Shown here in pieces: positions 1 to 4,386 of a DNA stretch of 5,007 nucleotides (its first letter is position 1; every line of letters begins with the position of its first letter). The notes under the pieces are model-generated. The model did not search any database. It was given only the letters and a program-made list of their open reading frames with translations, and was not told where the DNA came from. Origin of the DNA: Hyphomicrobiales bacterium (lineage in GTDB: Bacteria; Pseudomonadota; Alphaproteobacteria; Rhizobiales; Aestuariivirgaceae); the NCBI GenBank assembly GCA_023266715.1, contig JAHFPK010000222.1, positions 1-5,007 of the forward strand, read 5' to 3'. Both the position numbers and the translations under genes were made by a program.

Positions 1-62
1 CAATGCACCGTGTAGGAACTTCCCCACAACCATTGCAAAAAGTCATCGAAGCTGAAAGGCAT
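1..62 (-). CDS. Possible start of another small gene, cut by left edge
   Basis: From an ATG at 62 the frame is open to the window edge and reads MPFSFDDFLQWLWGSSYTVH. A weak GGGA lies 6 bases upstream of the ATG. Third codon positions in this frame are mostly G or C, as in the confident genes. A rival open frame from an ATG at 97 (MALPGLFDRDAACLSAS, with later cysteines) has a lower G+C share at third positions. Only 20 codons are visible, so this is tentative and no function can be suggested. Confidence 0.35.
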   Translation of the reverse strand, partial: MPFSFDDFLQWLWGSSYTVH

Positions 63-132
63 GCCGCGTCCCGATCAAAAAGCCCCGGCAACGCCATAGC
101 ATGATTTCGCCTTGCGGCAAATTGTGGCTGTG
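63..132 (-). other. Longest gap between genes, no clear feature
   Basis: About 70 bases separate the stop of the 90-residue protein from the possible left-edge start. On the minus strand the gap holds a small hairpin, GCC-GCAA-GGC with flanking TTT/AAA and one bulged base (GNRA-type loop), and further on a GGGGCTTTTTG. Neither makes a convincing intrinsic terminator because the T-run does not follow a strong stem. A 19-codon frame from an ATG near 102 is too short to support. Confidence 0.3.
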
Positions 133-405
133 TCAGTGCGCCACGACGGGCGGGCCATCCTCGAAGAGATCGGGATGCCTCGCCATGAAGGCGCGCCCAG
201 CGCTGCAAAACAGCCGCGCGGTCGTTTGCGCAATCACGACCTGCCCGTCCGGCAGCGTGAGGCGAATTGCCACGCTCGGCTTGCCGCTCGCCATGCCGCC
301 CTTGAGCAGCGCGACCTCCATGCCTTCCTGCGCCTCGACATAATTCTTGATCGCCAGATCAGGCCAGCAGCCGTCGCCGTCGAGAATAATTTTCATCGGT
401 ATCAT
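133..405 (-). CDS. Hypothetical phage protein
   Basis: 90 residues from the ATG at 405, giving an ATGA overlap and an AAGG about 7 bases upstream; a second in-frame ATG at 396 (MKIILDGDGCWPDL) is possible but has a poorer ribosome site. The sequence begins with a short beta segment and an acidic patch (KIILDGDGCWPDL, 5-17), then KNYVEAQEGMEVALLKGGMA and SVAIRLTLPDGQVVIAQTTA, and ends with a helical stretch ARLFCSAGRAFMARHPDLFE. The segment SVAIRLTLPDGQVVIAQTTA is typical of a beta-hairpin domain; I recall similar small proteins in phage genomes but know no function. It is the last confidently coding gene on the left. A gap of about 70 bases follows. Confidence 0.7.
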   Translation of the reverse strand: MIPMKIILDGDGCWPDLAIKNYVEAQEGMEVALLKGGMASGKPSVAIRLTLPDGQVVIAQTTARLFCSAGRAFMARHPDLFEDGPPVVAH

Positions 406-842
406 GTGCCAACCTTTTCCTTCGAACCATCCCAGAAAAATTCACCGTTCATGCCGACCGGGAAATGAGCATGACAATGGGCGCAATAGGTGCCCGAATA
501 AAAAAACGGATCACGCGCATAGGTCTCGGCGATGGTGCGCCCCATCTTGGTGACCACGCCGCATTTGATGTGGACATAGGTGTCACGGTATGGTCGCACG
601 AAGCCCTTGGCGCGCTCTTCATCAGCCAAGACCACGTAGCCTTTCTGCATGCCAGTCTCCGGCACGATCATGCGGTGCTCGGGATAGACCTGCGTGCCAT
701 CGGAGAGCGTCACGCGCGGCGGATCGCCCTCGGTAAGAATTTCCTTTGCCCGTTCCATGATCTTGTCGAACACCGGGGCACCTTCATCATGCCAGCGTTG
801 CCTGTCGGCCTCGGTCGGCCCCAATCGCTTGTCCTTGCTCAT
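402..842 (-). CDS. Conserved phage hypothetical protein with C-terminal Cys/His cluster
   Basis: 146 residues, ATG at 842 with GAGGTGA centred about 6 bases upstream and an ATGA overlap with the previous gene. The N-terminal part is charged and helical (residues 10-38), followed by RVTLSDGTQVYPEHRMI (43-59) and GYVVLADEERAKGFVRPYRD (68-87). The C-terminal region is the most distinctive: HIKCGVVTKMGRTIAETYAR (91-110), DPFFYSGTYCAHCHAHFPVG (111-130) and EFFWDG (134-139). C94, C120 and C123, with H91, H124 or H126, could hold a zinc ion. I recall the run CGxxTxMGxxxAETYARDPxFYxxTxCxxC from phage proteins annotated as hypothetical in alphaproteobacterial and other phages. Function is unknown. Confidence 0.78.
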   Translation of the reverse strand: MSKDKRLGPTEADRQRWHDEGAPVFDKIMERAKEILTEGDPPRVTLSDGTQVYPEHRMIVPETGMQKGYVVLADEERAKGFVRPYRDTYVHIKCGVVTKMGRTIAETYARDPFFYSGTYCAHCHAHFPVGMNGEFFWDGSKEKVGT

Positions 843-1039
843 GCGTCACCTCTCGCCATGCGTTTCTGGAAATGCCCAATCGTCTCTTTCGGATCAGCGA
901 GCACGCAGTCGGGGCACTGCGTCTTGCTCGCCCGATGTTTGTTGCGGTTGCAGCCCTTGCCTTCGCCACGGCAGCCATAGAGATTGTGACCGCCTTTGCC
1001 GTCCTTCACCATGATCAATTGCAAATCTGGCTTGCTCAT
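839..1039 (-). CDS. Small zinc-ribbon-like protein
   Basis: 66 residues from the ATG at 1039 (MSKPDLQLIMVKDGKGGHNL), which overlaps the membrane gene's stop by one base (TGATG) and has AGGGG 6 bases upstream. An extension to about 1159 would run through the membrane gene and is rejected. Four cysteines are arranged in two pairs: C23-x6-C30 (YGCRGEGKGCNRN) and C42-x2-C45 (QCPDC), with H18, H35 and H56 also available. The region between them is very basic (RNKHRASK). This resembles a short zinc ribbon likely to contact nucleic acid or protein. I do not recognise a named family. Zinc binding is inferred from cysteine spacing. Confidence 0.68.
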   Translation of the reverse strand: MSKPDLQLIMVKDGKGGHNLYGCRGEGKGCNRNKHRASKTQCPDCVLADPKETIGHFQKRMARGDA

Positions 1040-1272
1040 CACAGACCCCTGTAGGGATACGGGAACAAACATTCCGGGCAGATGATGCCGTTGAACAGCG
1101 TCAGCGTGACAACAACCCAACAGGCGGTGATCAAGGCCGACGCCTTCATCAAATCCCAATCGTCATGTCTCCACCACGTCAACACCGTGATGCCGAGAAG
1201 GAAGAGGCTCATCCCCACCGACGCGACAAGCACCGCAATCGTCACCACGTTCGAAAAAAGTTGCTCGATCAT
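1039..1272 (-). CDS. Two-helix small membrane protein with C-terminal CxxC
   Basis: 77 residues, ATG at 1272 with a near-perfect AGGAGG 5 bases upstream and an ATGA overlap with the preceding gene. Two strong hydrophobic stretches are visible: about 8-34 (NVVTIAVLVASVGMSLFLLG and on) and about 43-64 (KASALITACWVVVTLTLFNG and on). They are joined by the charged loop RHDDWD (35-40). Immediately after the second helix comes CPEC (C65, C68), which could be a redox pair or half of a metal site. The end, YPYRGL, is short. No family was recognised. The tight ribosome site suggests it is made in more quantity than its neighbours. A holin cannot be excluded, but nothing else here points to lysis genes. 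Confidence 0.72.
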   Translation of the reverse strand: MIEQLFSNVVTIAVLVASVGMSLFLLGITVLTWWRHDDWDLMKASALITACWVVVTLTLFNGIICPECLFPYPYRGL

Positions 1273-1424
1273 CCGATCCTCCTGACTGCATATCGTGAAG
1301 TCACCACCTTAAACCCATCTGAAAATTCCACCAACACATTGTTGAGTTTTCCCGTGCAGATGATGCGGCATGCTTGGCCATGCCGCTCCGGCAACTTGCT
1401 GCGCCAACGCCAGCGATGGGTCAA
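1269..1424 (-). CDS. Small basic phage protein, probable TTG start
   Basis: With a TTG start at 1424 the product has 51 residues and the junction is TTGA, overlapping the upstream stop exactly as ATGA does elsewhere. An in-frame ATG at 1478 or 1529 would give a longer N-terminus rich in Arg, His and Gln that overlaps the upstream gene by 58 or more bases and looks like shadow coding. The body is convincing: RWRSKLPERHGQACRIICTG, then NNVLVEFSDGFKVVTSRYAV, a basic, beta-rich unit that recalls short phage proteins with the pattern LPERxGQxCR...VEFEDGxxVVTSRYxVR. Function is unknown. The end of the gene holds the strong ribosome site for the next gene and overlaps it as ATGA. The start codon is the uncertain part. 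Confidence 0.65.
   Translation of the reverse strand: MTHRWRWRSKLPERHGQACRIICTGKLNNVLVEFSDGFKVVTSRYAVRRIG
1278..1283 (-). promoter_or_regulatory. Near-perfect ribosome binding site for the CxxC membrane protein
   Basis: The minus strand reads AGGAGG followed by ATCGG and the ATG at 1272. It is one of the two strongest such sites in the window and sits in the last codons of the preceding 51-residue gene. Confidence 0.7.
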
Positions 1425-1633
1425 TTTGTCGGCTTTGCGTTGTTGAACGTCCCGGTCATGTACTTCGCAGCGGCCCATGCCGCGTTGATGAAACGCCCGC
1501 GATCCTCGGGCGGGAAGTGCGCCATGCACTCCTTCGCCGTTTGGTTCGGTGGCCGCACCACGCCGATCACCGCCTCGGCGATGAGCAGAGCCAGTTCATC
1601 GGGATCGACTTCTGCAATAAATTTATTCACCAT
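1421..1633 (-). CDS. Small helical hypothetical protein
   Basis: 70 residues from the ATG at 1633 (MVNKFIAEVDPDELALLIAE), which lies inside the last codons of the Spo11-like gene and gives an 11-base overlap. An extension to about 1726 would be Ser/Arg/Lys-rich, run deep inside that gene, and is rejected. The visible protein is an acidic amphipathic helix (10-26), the segment RPPNQTAKECMAHFPPEDRG (27-46), and a second helix (47-60, RFINAAWAAAKYMT). The ribosome site is weak, so translation probably depends on re-initiation after the upstream gene. No family was recognised and no catalytic motif is seen. It could be a partner of the Spo11-like protein given the overlap, but that rests only on position. 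Confidence 0.62.
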   Translation of the reverse strand: MVNKFIAEVDPDELALLIAEAVIGVVRPPNQTAKECMAHFPPEDRGRFINAAWAAAKYMTGTFNNAKPTN

Positions 1634-2540
1634 TGTTGCTGTCCAAAAATTCTTTGATCTCGTTGAACTCGGCATAGAAGCGCTTGAGGTATTCGCGCTG
1701 TTCTTTTTCCTCGGCGACAGCCTCATCCCAAATATCCTTGTCGATGCGCTGCTTGATCTCGGCCTCGACCAGCCGGGCGATCACTTCGGGTTCGAGTGCA
1801 TCAAGCTCCCACGATTGCTCGCCATAGTTGGCGATGTAATCGTCCGATCTGCTGTCGGTGATCTTGGCCGGGTTCGGCGGCGGATTGTAGCGCTCGACCT
1901 GATCCATGTTGAGGGCGATGCGCACGATCTCCAAATCATCGGTCCCGGCAAACATGCGCAGGCGGTCGATGTTGTCGCGCGTCATGTCGATGCCGGAAGG
2001 GTCATGATCGCCAAGGTGGATGAGCACGCATTTCTTGCCAGCGTCGAACTGTTGCGCGAAACGCTCTCCGGCGCGCCACATCGCCGATGCCGAGAGATAG
2101 CCCTTGCAACTCATGTGAGGCACGCGCCAGCGCCCGCACGGACGCTCCAACACATTCCCCAATGCTTCCTTCTCGACCCACGCCTCGACATAGACAGGCT
2201 GCCGCGCCCACGTGTCCACCGTGTAATGGTGCTCAAGGCCGTTGAAGACCTCCTGCATGTCCTCATTGGAATAGGTGCCGTGATGCTCGCGGCCACGATC
2301 CTCGATGCCATCCCACGGCAGCAGCCCGGCCATGCGGCCATCGTTCACCGCGCTGCCGAGGTTCTTGTAACTGCGTTCGGTGTTTTCGATCAGGCCGCGC
2401 GCCACGAATTGATAGTAAAGCTGGCGCAGAGTGAGCACGTAGCCCTTGGCATTGTATTCCTTGATGATGGCATTCGCCTTGGTGATGGTGCTGGCAACGC
2501 CCGGCGAAAACTTTTTGGTCTGGTAAGTGATGTATCTCAT
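1623..2540 (-). CDS. Spo11/topoisomerase VI A-subunit-like protein with Toprim domain (Mini-A-like)
   Basis: 305 residues, start ATG at 2540 with AAGGGA about 9 bases upstream. Two domains in the order of the topoisomerase VI A/Spo11 family are visible. Residues about 30-90 look like the winged-helix (CAP-type) domain: TLRQLYYQFVARGLIENT (37-54), then NDGRMAGLLPWDGIEDRGR (66-84). Y42 and Y43, with R39, match the (R)DIYY double tyrosine of Spo11, where one tyrosine attacks DNA. Residues about 115-190 look like Toprim: VYVEAWVEKEAL with E123, KGYLSASAMWRAG (146-158), and VLIHLGDHDPSGIDM with D178, D180 and G183, matching Spo11's DADPHGI. SWELDALEP and a charged helical tail follow. The protein is shorter than typical TopoVI-A, and no GHKL ATPase partner is in the window, which fits the Mini-A proteins reported from mobile elements. 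The expected action is metal-dependent DNA cleavage through phosphotyrosine. Whether it cuts, relaxes or only binds DNA is unknown. Annotators may call it hypothetical. Confidence 0.85.
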   Translation of the reverse strand: MRYITYQTKKFSPGVASTITKANAIIKEYNAKGYVLTLRQLYYQFVARGLIENTERSYKNLGSAVNDGRMAGLLPWDGIEDRGREHHGTYSNEDMQEVFNGLEHHYTVDTWARQPVYVEAWVEKEALGNVLERPCGRWRVPHMSCKGYLSASAMWRAGERFAQQFDAGKKCVLIHLGDHDPSGIDMTRDNIDRLRMFAGTDDLEIVRIALNMDQVERYNPPPNPAKITDSRSDDYIANYGEQSWELDALEPEVIARLVEAEIKQRIDKDIWDEAVAEEKEQREYLKRFYAEFNEIKEFLDSNNGE

Positions 2541-2546
2541 CGAGAT
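2534..2546 (-). repeat. Short inverted repeat holding the Spo11-like start codon
   Basis: On the minus strand ATCTC-GAT-GAGAT forms a 5-base stem with a 3-base loop, and the ATG at 2540-2538 begins in the loop and runs into the stem. In RNA this could weakly mask the start codon. A 5-base stem is marginal and may be chance. Confidence 0.25.
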
Positions 2547-2562
2547 GTTCCCTTTTCAAAAT

Positions 2563-2575
2563 TCAAATTATTTGA
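2563..2575. repeat. Perfect 13-base AT-rich palindrome before the Spo11-like gene
   Basis: The plus strand reads TCAAAT-T-ATTTGA, a perfect inverted repeat about one central base. It covers the stop codon of the 117-residue gene and the edge of the only internal gap in the gene series (2541-2567). The surrounding sequence is GC-rich while 2551-2575 is AT-rich. A small operator or promoter-linked element is possible. A chance palindrome in an AT-rich patch is also possible. Confidence 0.4.
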
Positions 2576-2921
2576 CGGGTGGTGTGTTGATCAACTCCAC
2601 CACGCCCTTGGCGTATTGGACCCACATGCACCAACTCGGCATGCCAGCCATGTAATGATTGCCAGTGATCGGCCTGTCGGGATCATGGCCGGGATTGGCG
2701 CTCTTCTCCATGGCGCGGGCGACAAGTTCGACCGCGCTGCCGCCGCGCATGGTGTTGAGAGCCACGCGGGCGAAGACCTTGAAACCGTCACTCTCCGGCT
2801 GGCCGCATGACCTGATCGCCTGCGATGCGCGGGCAATGTCGGTGTCAGTCCAATCGAAGAATGCTTCCGGCCCGGCCCAATTCTTCGGCGGCTGCGGCGC
2901 GTGACGATTAAACCAGCCCAT
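2568..2921 (-). CDS. Unknown protein, Trp- and Cys-containing
   Basis: 117 residues from the ATG at 2921, whose first base overlaps the upstream stop (TGATG). A perfect GGGGAGGTGA ribosome site gives 7-base spacing to this ATG and only 4 bases to the GTG at 2924, so ATG is preferred. The N-terminus is MGWFNRHAPQPPKNWAGPEA, followed by FFDWTDTDIARASQAIRSC, a helical middle (GFKVFARVALNTMRGGSAVE), and a Trp/Met-rich C-terminal part with GNHYMAGMPSWCMWVQYAKG. No transmembrane segment and no clear catalytic or metal motif was seen. I do not recognise the family. It lies between the MazG-like and Spo11-like genes and is the last gene before the only internal gap in the overlapping series. Confidence 0.65.
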   Translation of the reverse strand: MGWFNRHAPQPPKNWAGPEAFFDWTDTDIARASQAIRSCGQPESDGFKVFARVALNTMRGGSAVELVARAMEKSANPGHDPDRPITGNHYMAGMPSWCMWVQYAKGVVELINTPPVK

Positions 2922-3301
2922 CACATCACCTCCCCAAAGCGTTTCTTTTTCGCCTGCTTCGCCCTGATGTCATCGATCTTGCCGATGATGCGGGAGAGTT
3001 CCATTTCGCCCGCAGCGTTCATGTCGAAGTTTTGCGCTTCGCACAAAAGCGCGAGGCACACAATCACGCCGCCAGCCTCTTGTGCGCTGTCACCTGCCGG
3101 ACGGTCGAAAACATAATCGACCAATTGGTGCGCCTCTGCGCGGCTTGCGCCGCACGACTGCACGAGTTCAAGCGCCTCTTCGAGGAAGCGCTGGTTGCGC
3201 TCCACCTTGTCCGCCGCGCCGCCGATGCCGAAGCACATGAGCGCCCAATCCCAAACGCGGCCCTGAAACTGTCGGCCAAGATCAACTGTCCTTACCATCA
3301 T
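2921..3301 (-). CDS. MazG-like nucleotide pyrophosphohydrolase family protein
   Basis: 126 residues, start ATG at 3301 with AAGGAG 5 bases upstream and an ATGA overlap with the previous gene; a second ATG at 3298 is also possible. The family consists of all-alpha enzymes that hydrolyse nucleoside triphosphates to monophosphates, with magnesium held by an ExxE...ExxD pair of motifs. The first motif is clear: RFLEEALELVQSCG, with E41, E42 and E45. The second region is QEAGGVIVCLALLCEAQNFD (74-93), where E75 is followed at +3 by Gly78 rather than Asp. I recall a phage branch of this family with E-x-G-G-V-M-V at this place, so this looks like a family trait, not a mutation. The C-terminal segment ELSRIIGKIDDIRAKQAKKK (101-120) also fits that branch. 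A nucleotide-pool role agrees with the TSCPD gene upstream. Substrate and activity cannot be told from sequence. Confidence 0.8.
   Translation of the reverse strand: MMVRTVDLGRQFQGRVWDWALMCFGIGGAADKVERNQRFLEEALELVQSCGASRAEAHQLVDYVFDRPAGDSAQEAGGVIVCLALLCEAQNFDMNAAGEMELSRIIGKIDDIRAKQAKKKRFGEVM
2926..2935 (-). promoter_or_regulatory. Strong ribosome binding site that decides the start of the 2921 gene
   Basis: The minus strand reads GGGGAGGTGA, an excellent match to the 16S rRNA 3' end. The GGAGG core is 7 bases from the ATG at 2921 and 4 bases from the GTG at 2924, so the ATG is the better start. It lies inside the 3' end of the MazG-like gene. Confidence 0.7.
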
Positions 3302-3630
3302 TCAATCTCCTTCATGCTGCGGTGCCAATCGCTGATCGAGCGCGACCACACCTTCCCGTTTTCGCCGCGATAGGAAACACGCGGCGGGTATTTCATTTCC
3401 TCATTGCTGCCGAGGTTCGTGAAGTCATAAGGCACATAGACGCCATTCGAGTGCTGCCATCTCGTGCCAAGCACGATGCCCATTGTCTGATCGAGATTGT
3501 ACGGCGGTGGCGGATCAACGCGCGCCTTCAAGGCGAGCACTTCCTTTTCCAATTCGAAGATGCGGTTGCCGCGCGCTGCCAGTTCGATGGTCAGGTTCTC
3601 AAGTGTGATGTGGGCTTTCGGTTGCTTCAT
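3298..3630 (-). CDS. Hypothetical protein: coiled coil plus DUF1653-like beta domain
   Basis: 110 residues from the ATG at 3630 (MKQPKAHITLENL), which overlaps the upstream stop as ATGA; a GGGAG lies 8 bases upstream. An alternative TTG at 3654 lies inside the upstream gene and is rejected. Residues 8-38 form a heptad-like leucine/isoleucine pattern (LENLTIELAARGNRIFELEK) expected to be a coiled coil, so the protein may be a dimer. A proline run (40-43) separates it from residues about 56-106, where RWQHSNGVYVPYDFTN is followed by YPPRVSYRGENGKVWSRSI and DWHRSM. That second half recalls the pattern of DUF1653-like small domains in phages (tyrosine/histidine start, VxYRGxxGxVWxRxL near the end). 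The match is from memory and the function is unknown. Confidence 0.7.
   Translation of the reverse strand: MKQPKAHITLENLTIELAARGNRIFELEKEVLALKARVDPPPPYNLDQTMGIVLGTRWQHSNGVYVPYDFTNLGSNEEMKYPPRVSYRGENGKVWSRSISDWHRSMKEIE
3307..3312 (-). promoter_or_regulatory. Ribosome binding site for the MazG-like gene
   Basis: The minus strand reads AAGGAG with 5 bases to the ATG at 3301 and 8 bases to the ATG at 3298, so both starts are usable. It lies in the final codons of the preceding gene. Confidence 0.6.
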
Positions 3631-3962
3631 GGTGCTGGCTCCCAATTTCTCCAAAGCTGTTTCTCATAACGCGAACTCGGAATGTTGTGATGATCGAGCC
3701 GCCGCGCCCATATGCGCGGGCGGGCGGTCAGCCATTGGTGATCGATGTCGATGTTGTCCACGATCACCTTGGTGACGATCCACACCGGGCGCTTCGCCCT
3801 CACCTGTGCCGTGTTGGTGCGGATCACGCGCATGCCCGGCGCGCAATGATACTTCTGACAGAGCCACGCGCGCAATTCGAACTCTGCCTTCTCGACCGCA
3901 TCGCGCGCCAGCATCAGTTGCGTTGCCGCCGCGTGAACTTGCTGATCGATGTCGCTCATCAT
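3627..3962 (-). CDS. Hypothetical phage protein, helical N-terminus and small beta-rich domain
   Basis: 111 residues from the first of two adjacent ATG codons (3962, with a second at 3959). The first gives an ATGA overlap and the second a TGATG overlap, and an AAGGTG just upstream suits the second slightly better. Residues 3-37 are predicted helical and charged, of coiled-coil character (DIDQQVHAAATQLMLARDAV onward). From residue 40 the sequence turns beta-like: CAPGMRVIRTN, then RPVWIVTKVIVDNIDI (58-73), then WLTARPRIWARRL. It ends in a Trp-rich tail (LWRNWEPAP). C35 and C40 with H39 are too few for a confident metal site. I do not recognise the family. The beta segment resembles small phage domains described only as hypothetical. 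Confidence 0.68.
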   Translation of the reverse strand: MMSDIDQQVHAAATQLMLARDAVEKAEFELRAWLCQKYHCAPGMRVIRTNTAQVRAKRPVWIVTKVIVDNIDIDHQWLTARPRIWARRLDHHNIPSSRYEKQLWRNWEPAP

Positions 3963-4168
3963 TTCACCTTGTAAATTTCAAATGCGGTGCCGAGTGCCAG
4001 CGCCATCAGGCCGAGCCAGATGCAGACGCCGAAGAAAATCTTGTGCTCGATTTTCAGGTTTGTGATCCAGTGGATGATGTCGGCATCGCTGCGGACGCCA
4101 GCCATGTGCGCCGAAATCATCGGCGTGAGGATGCAAAGCGCAGCAAGCAGGAAGAGCGGCCCGGTCAT
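3959..4168 (-). CDS. Two-helix small membrane protein
   Basis: 69 residues from the ATG at 4168 (MTGPLFLLAALC), chosen because it overlaps the preceding stop as ATGA and has a G-rich GGGGGA ribosome site about 6 bases upstream; a frame extension to about 4216 would add a basic, non-membrane segment inside the upstream gene and is rejected. Two hydrophobic stretches are visible: residues about 5-24 (PLFLLAALCILTPMISAHMA) and about 44-63 (IFFGVCIWLGLMALALGTAF). A short polar loop with D28, D30, K39, E41 and K43 lies between them, and the end is basic (YKVK). The topology is probably a hairpin in the inner membrane. No family was recognised. It could be an uncharacterised phage membrane protein that modifies the host envelope; nothing in the sequence marks it as a holin or spanin. 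Confidence 0.65.
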   Translation of the reverse strand: MTGPLFLLAALCILTPMISAHMAGVRSDADIIHWITNLKIEHKIFFGVCIWLGLMALALGTAFEIYKVK

Positions 4169-4386
4169 GATATTCCCCCGGCGCGCTCGATGGCCTGCCG
4201 TTTCAACTTGTCCCAAAACCAGTGACGCGCCCGGCGCTGCCTGCGCTTGGCGCGGAAGTATATCCGCCGCGTCTCTCTGTCGGTGGCGCGCCAGTGATCA
4301 CTGCAAATCCATTCTATGTCGCTGGCCTTCATGACATTGAAGGTCCGCGTGCGGCGGCAGAATGGTACTAAACATGCAATCCTCAT
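4165..4386 (-). CDS. Small basic Cys/His protein, putative zinc-binding
   Basis: 73 residues, start ATG at 4386 overlapping the TSCPD gene's stop as ATGA; a GGAGGG lies about 10 bases upstream. Four potential metal ligands are visible: C5 and C10 (CLVPFC), then C28 and H31 in the segment EWICSDHW (25-32). This C-x4-C...C-x2-H layout with the Trp-flanked second half recalls short phage proteins of the pattern CxxPxCxR...EWxCxxHW. The C-terminal half (33-68) is strongly basic (RRIYFRAKRRQRRAR), suggesting nucleic-acid contact. Function is not known. Zinc binding is inferred from the residue pattern only. Relatives I recall are longer, so this may be a shortened version. Confidence 0.68.
   Translation of the reverse strand: MRIACLVPFCRRTRTFNVMKASDIEWICSDHWRATDRETRRIYFRAKRRQRRARHWFWDKLKRQAIERAGGIS

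Noticed and set aside
1..97. Alternative left-edge frame starting MALPGLFDRDAACLSAS
   Set aside because: Third codon positions have less G+C than in the rival frame, and no better ribosome site is seen. It is not excluded, only less likely.
63..132. Intrinsic terminator between the left-edge genes
   Set aside because: The GCC-GCAA-GGC hairpin is short and bulged and no T-run follows it directly; the TTTTT further on is not preceded by a strong stem.
465..980. Plus-strand open frame of 171 codons
   Set aside because: It is antisense to the conserved 146-residue gene and crosses its boundary. There is no ribosome site or recognisable domain.
1040..1159. N-terminal extension of the 66-residue zinc-ribbon-like gene
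   Set aside because: It overlaps the membrane gene, and the ATG at 1039 has its own ribosome site and a TGATG overlap.
1634..1726. N-terminal extension of the 70-residue gene
   Set aside because: It is Ser/Lys/Arg-rich low-information sequence lying wholly within the Spo11-like gene.
1374..2810. Long plus-strand open frame of 478 codons
   Set aside because: It runs antisense across several minus-strand genes, including the Spo11-like gene with recognisable motifs. Its product is a low-information mix rich in Ala, Leu, Val, His and Arg, typical of the shadow of a GC-rich gene.
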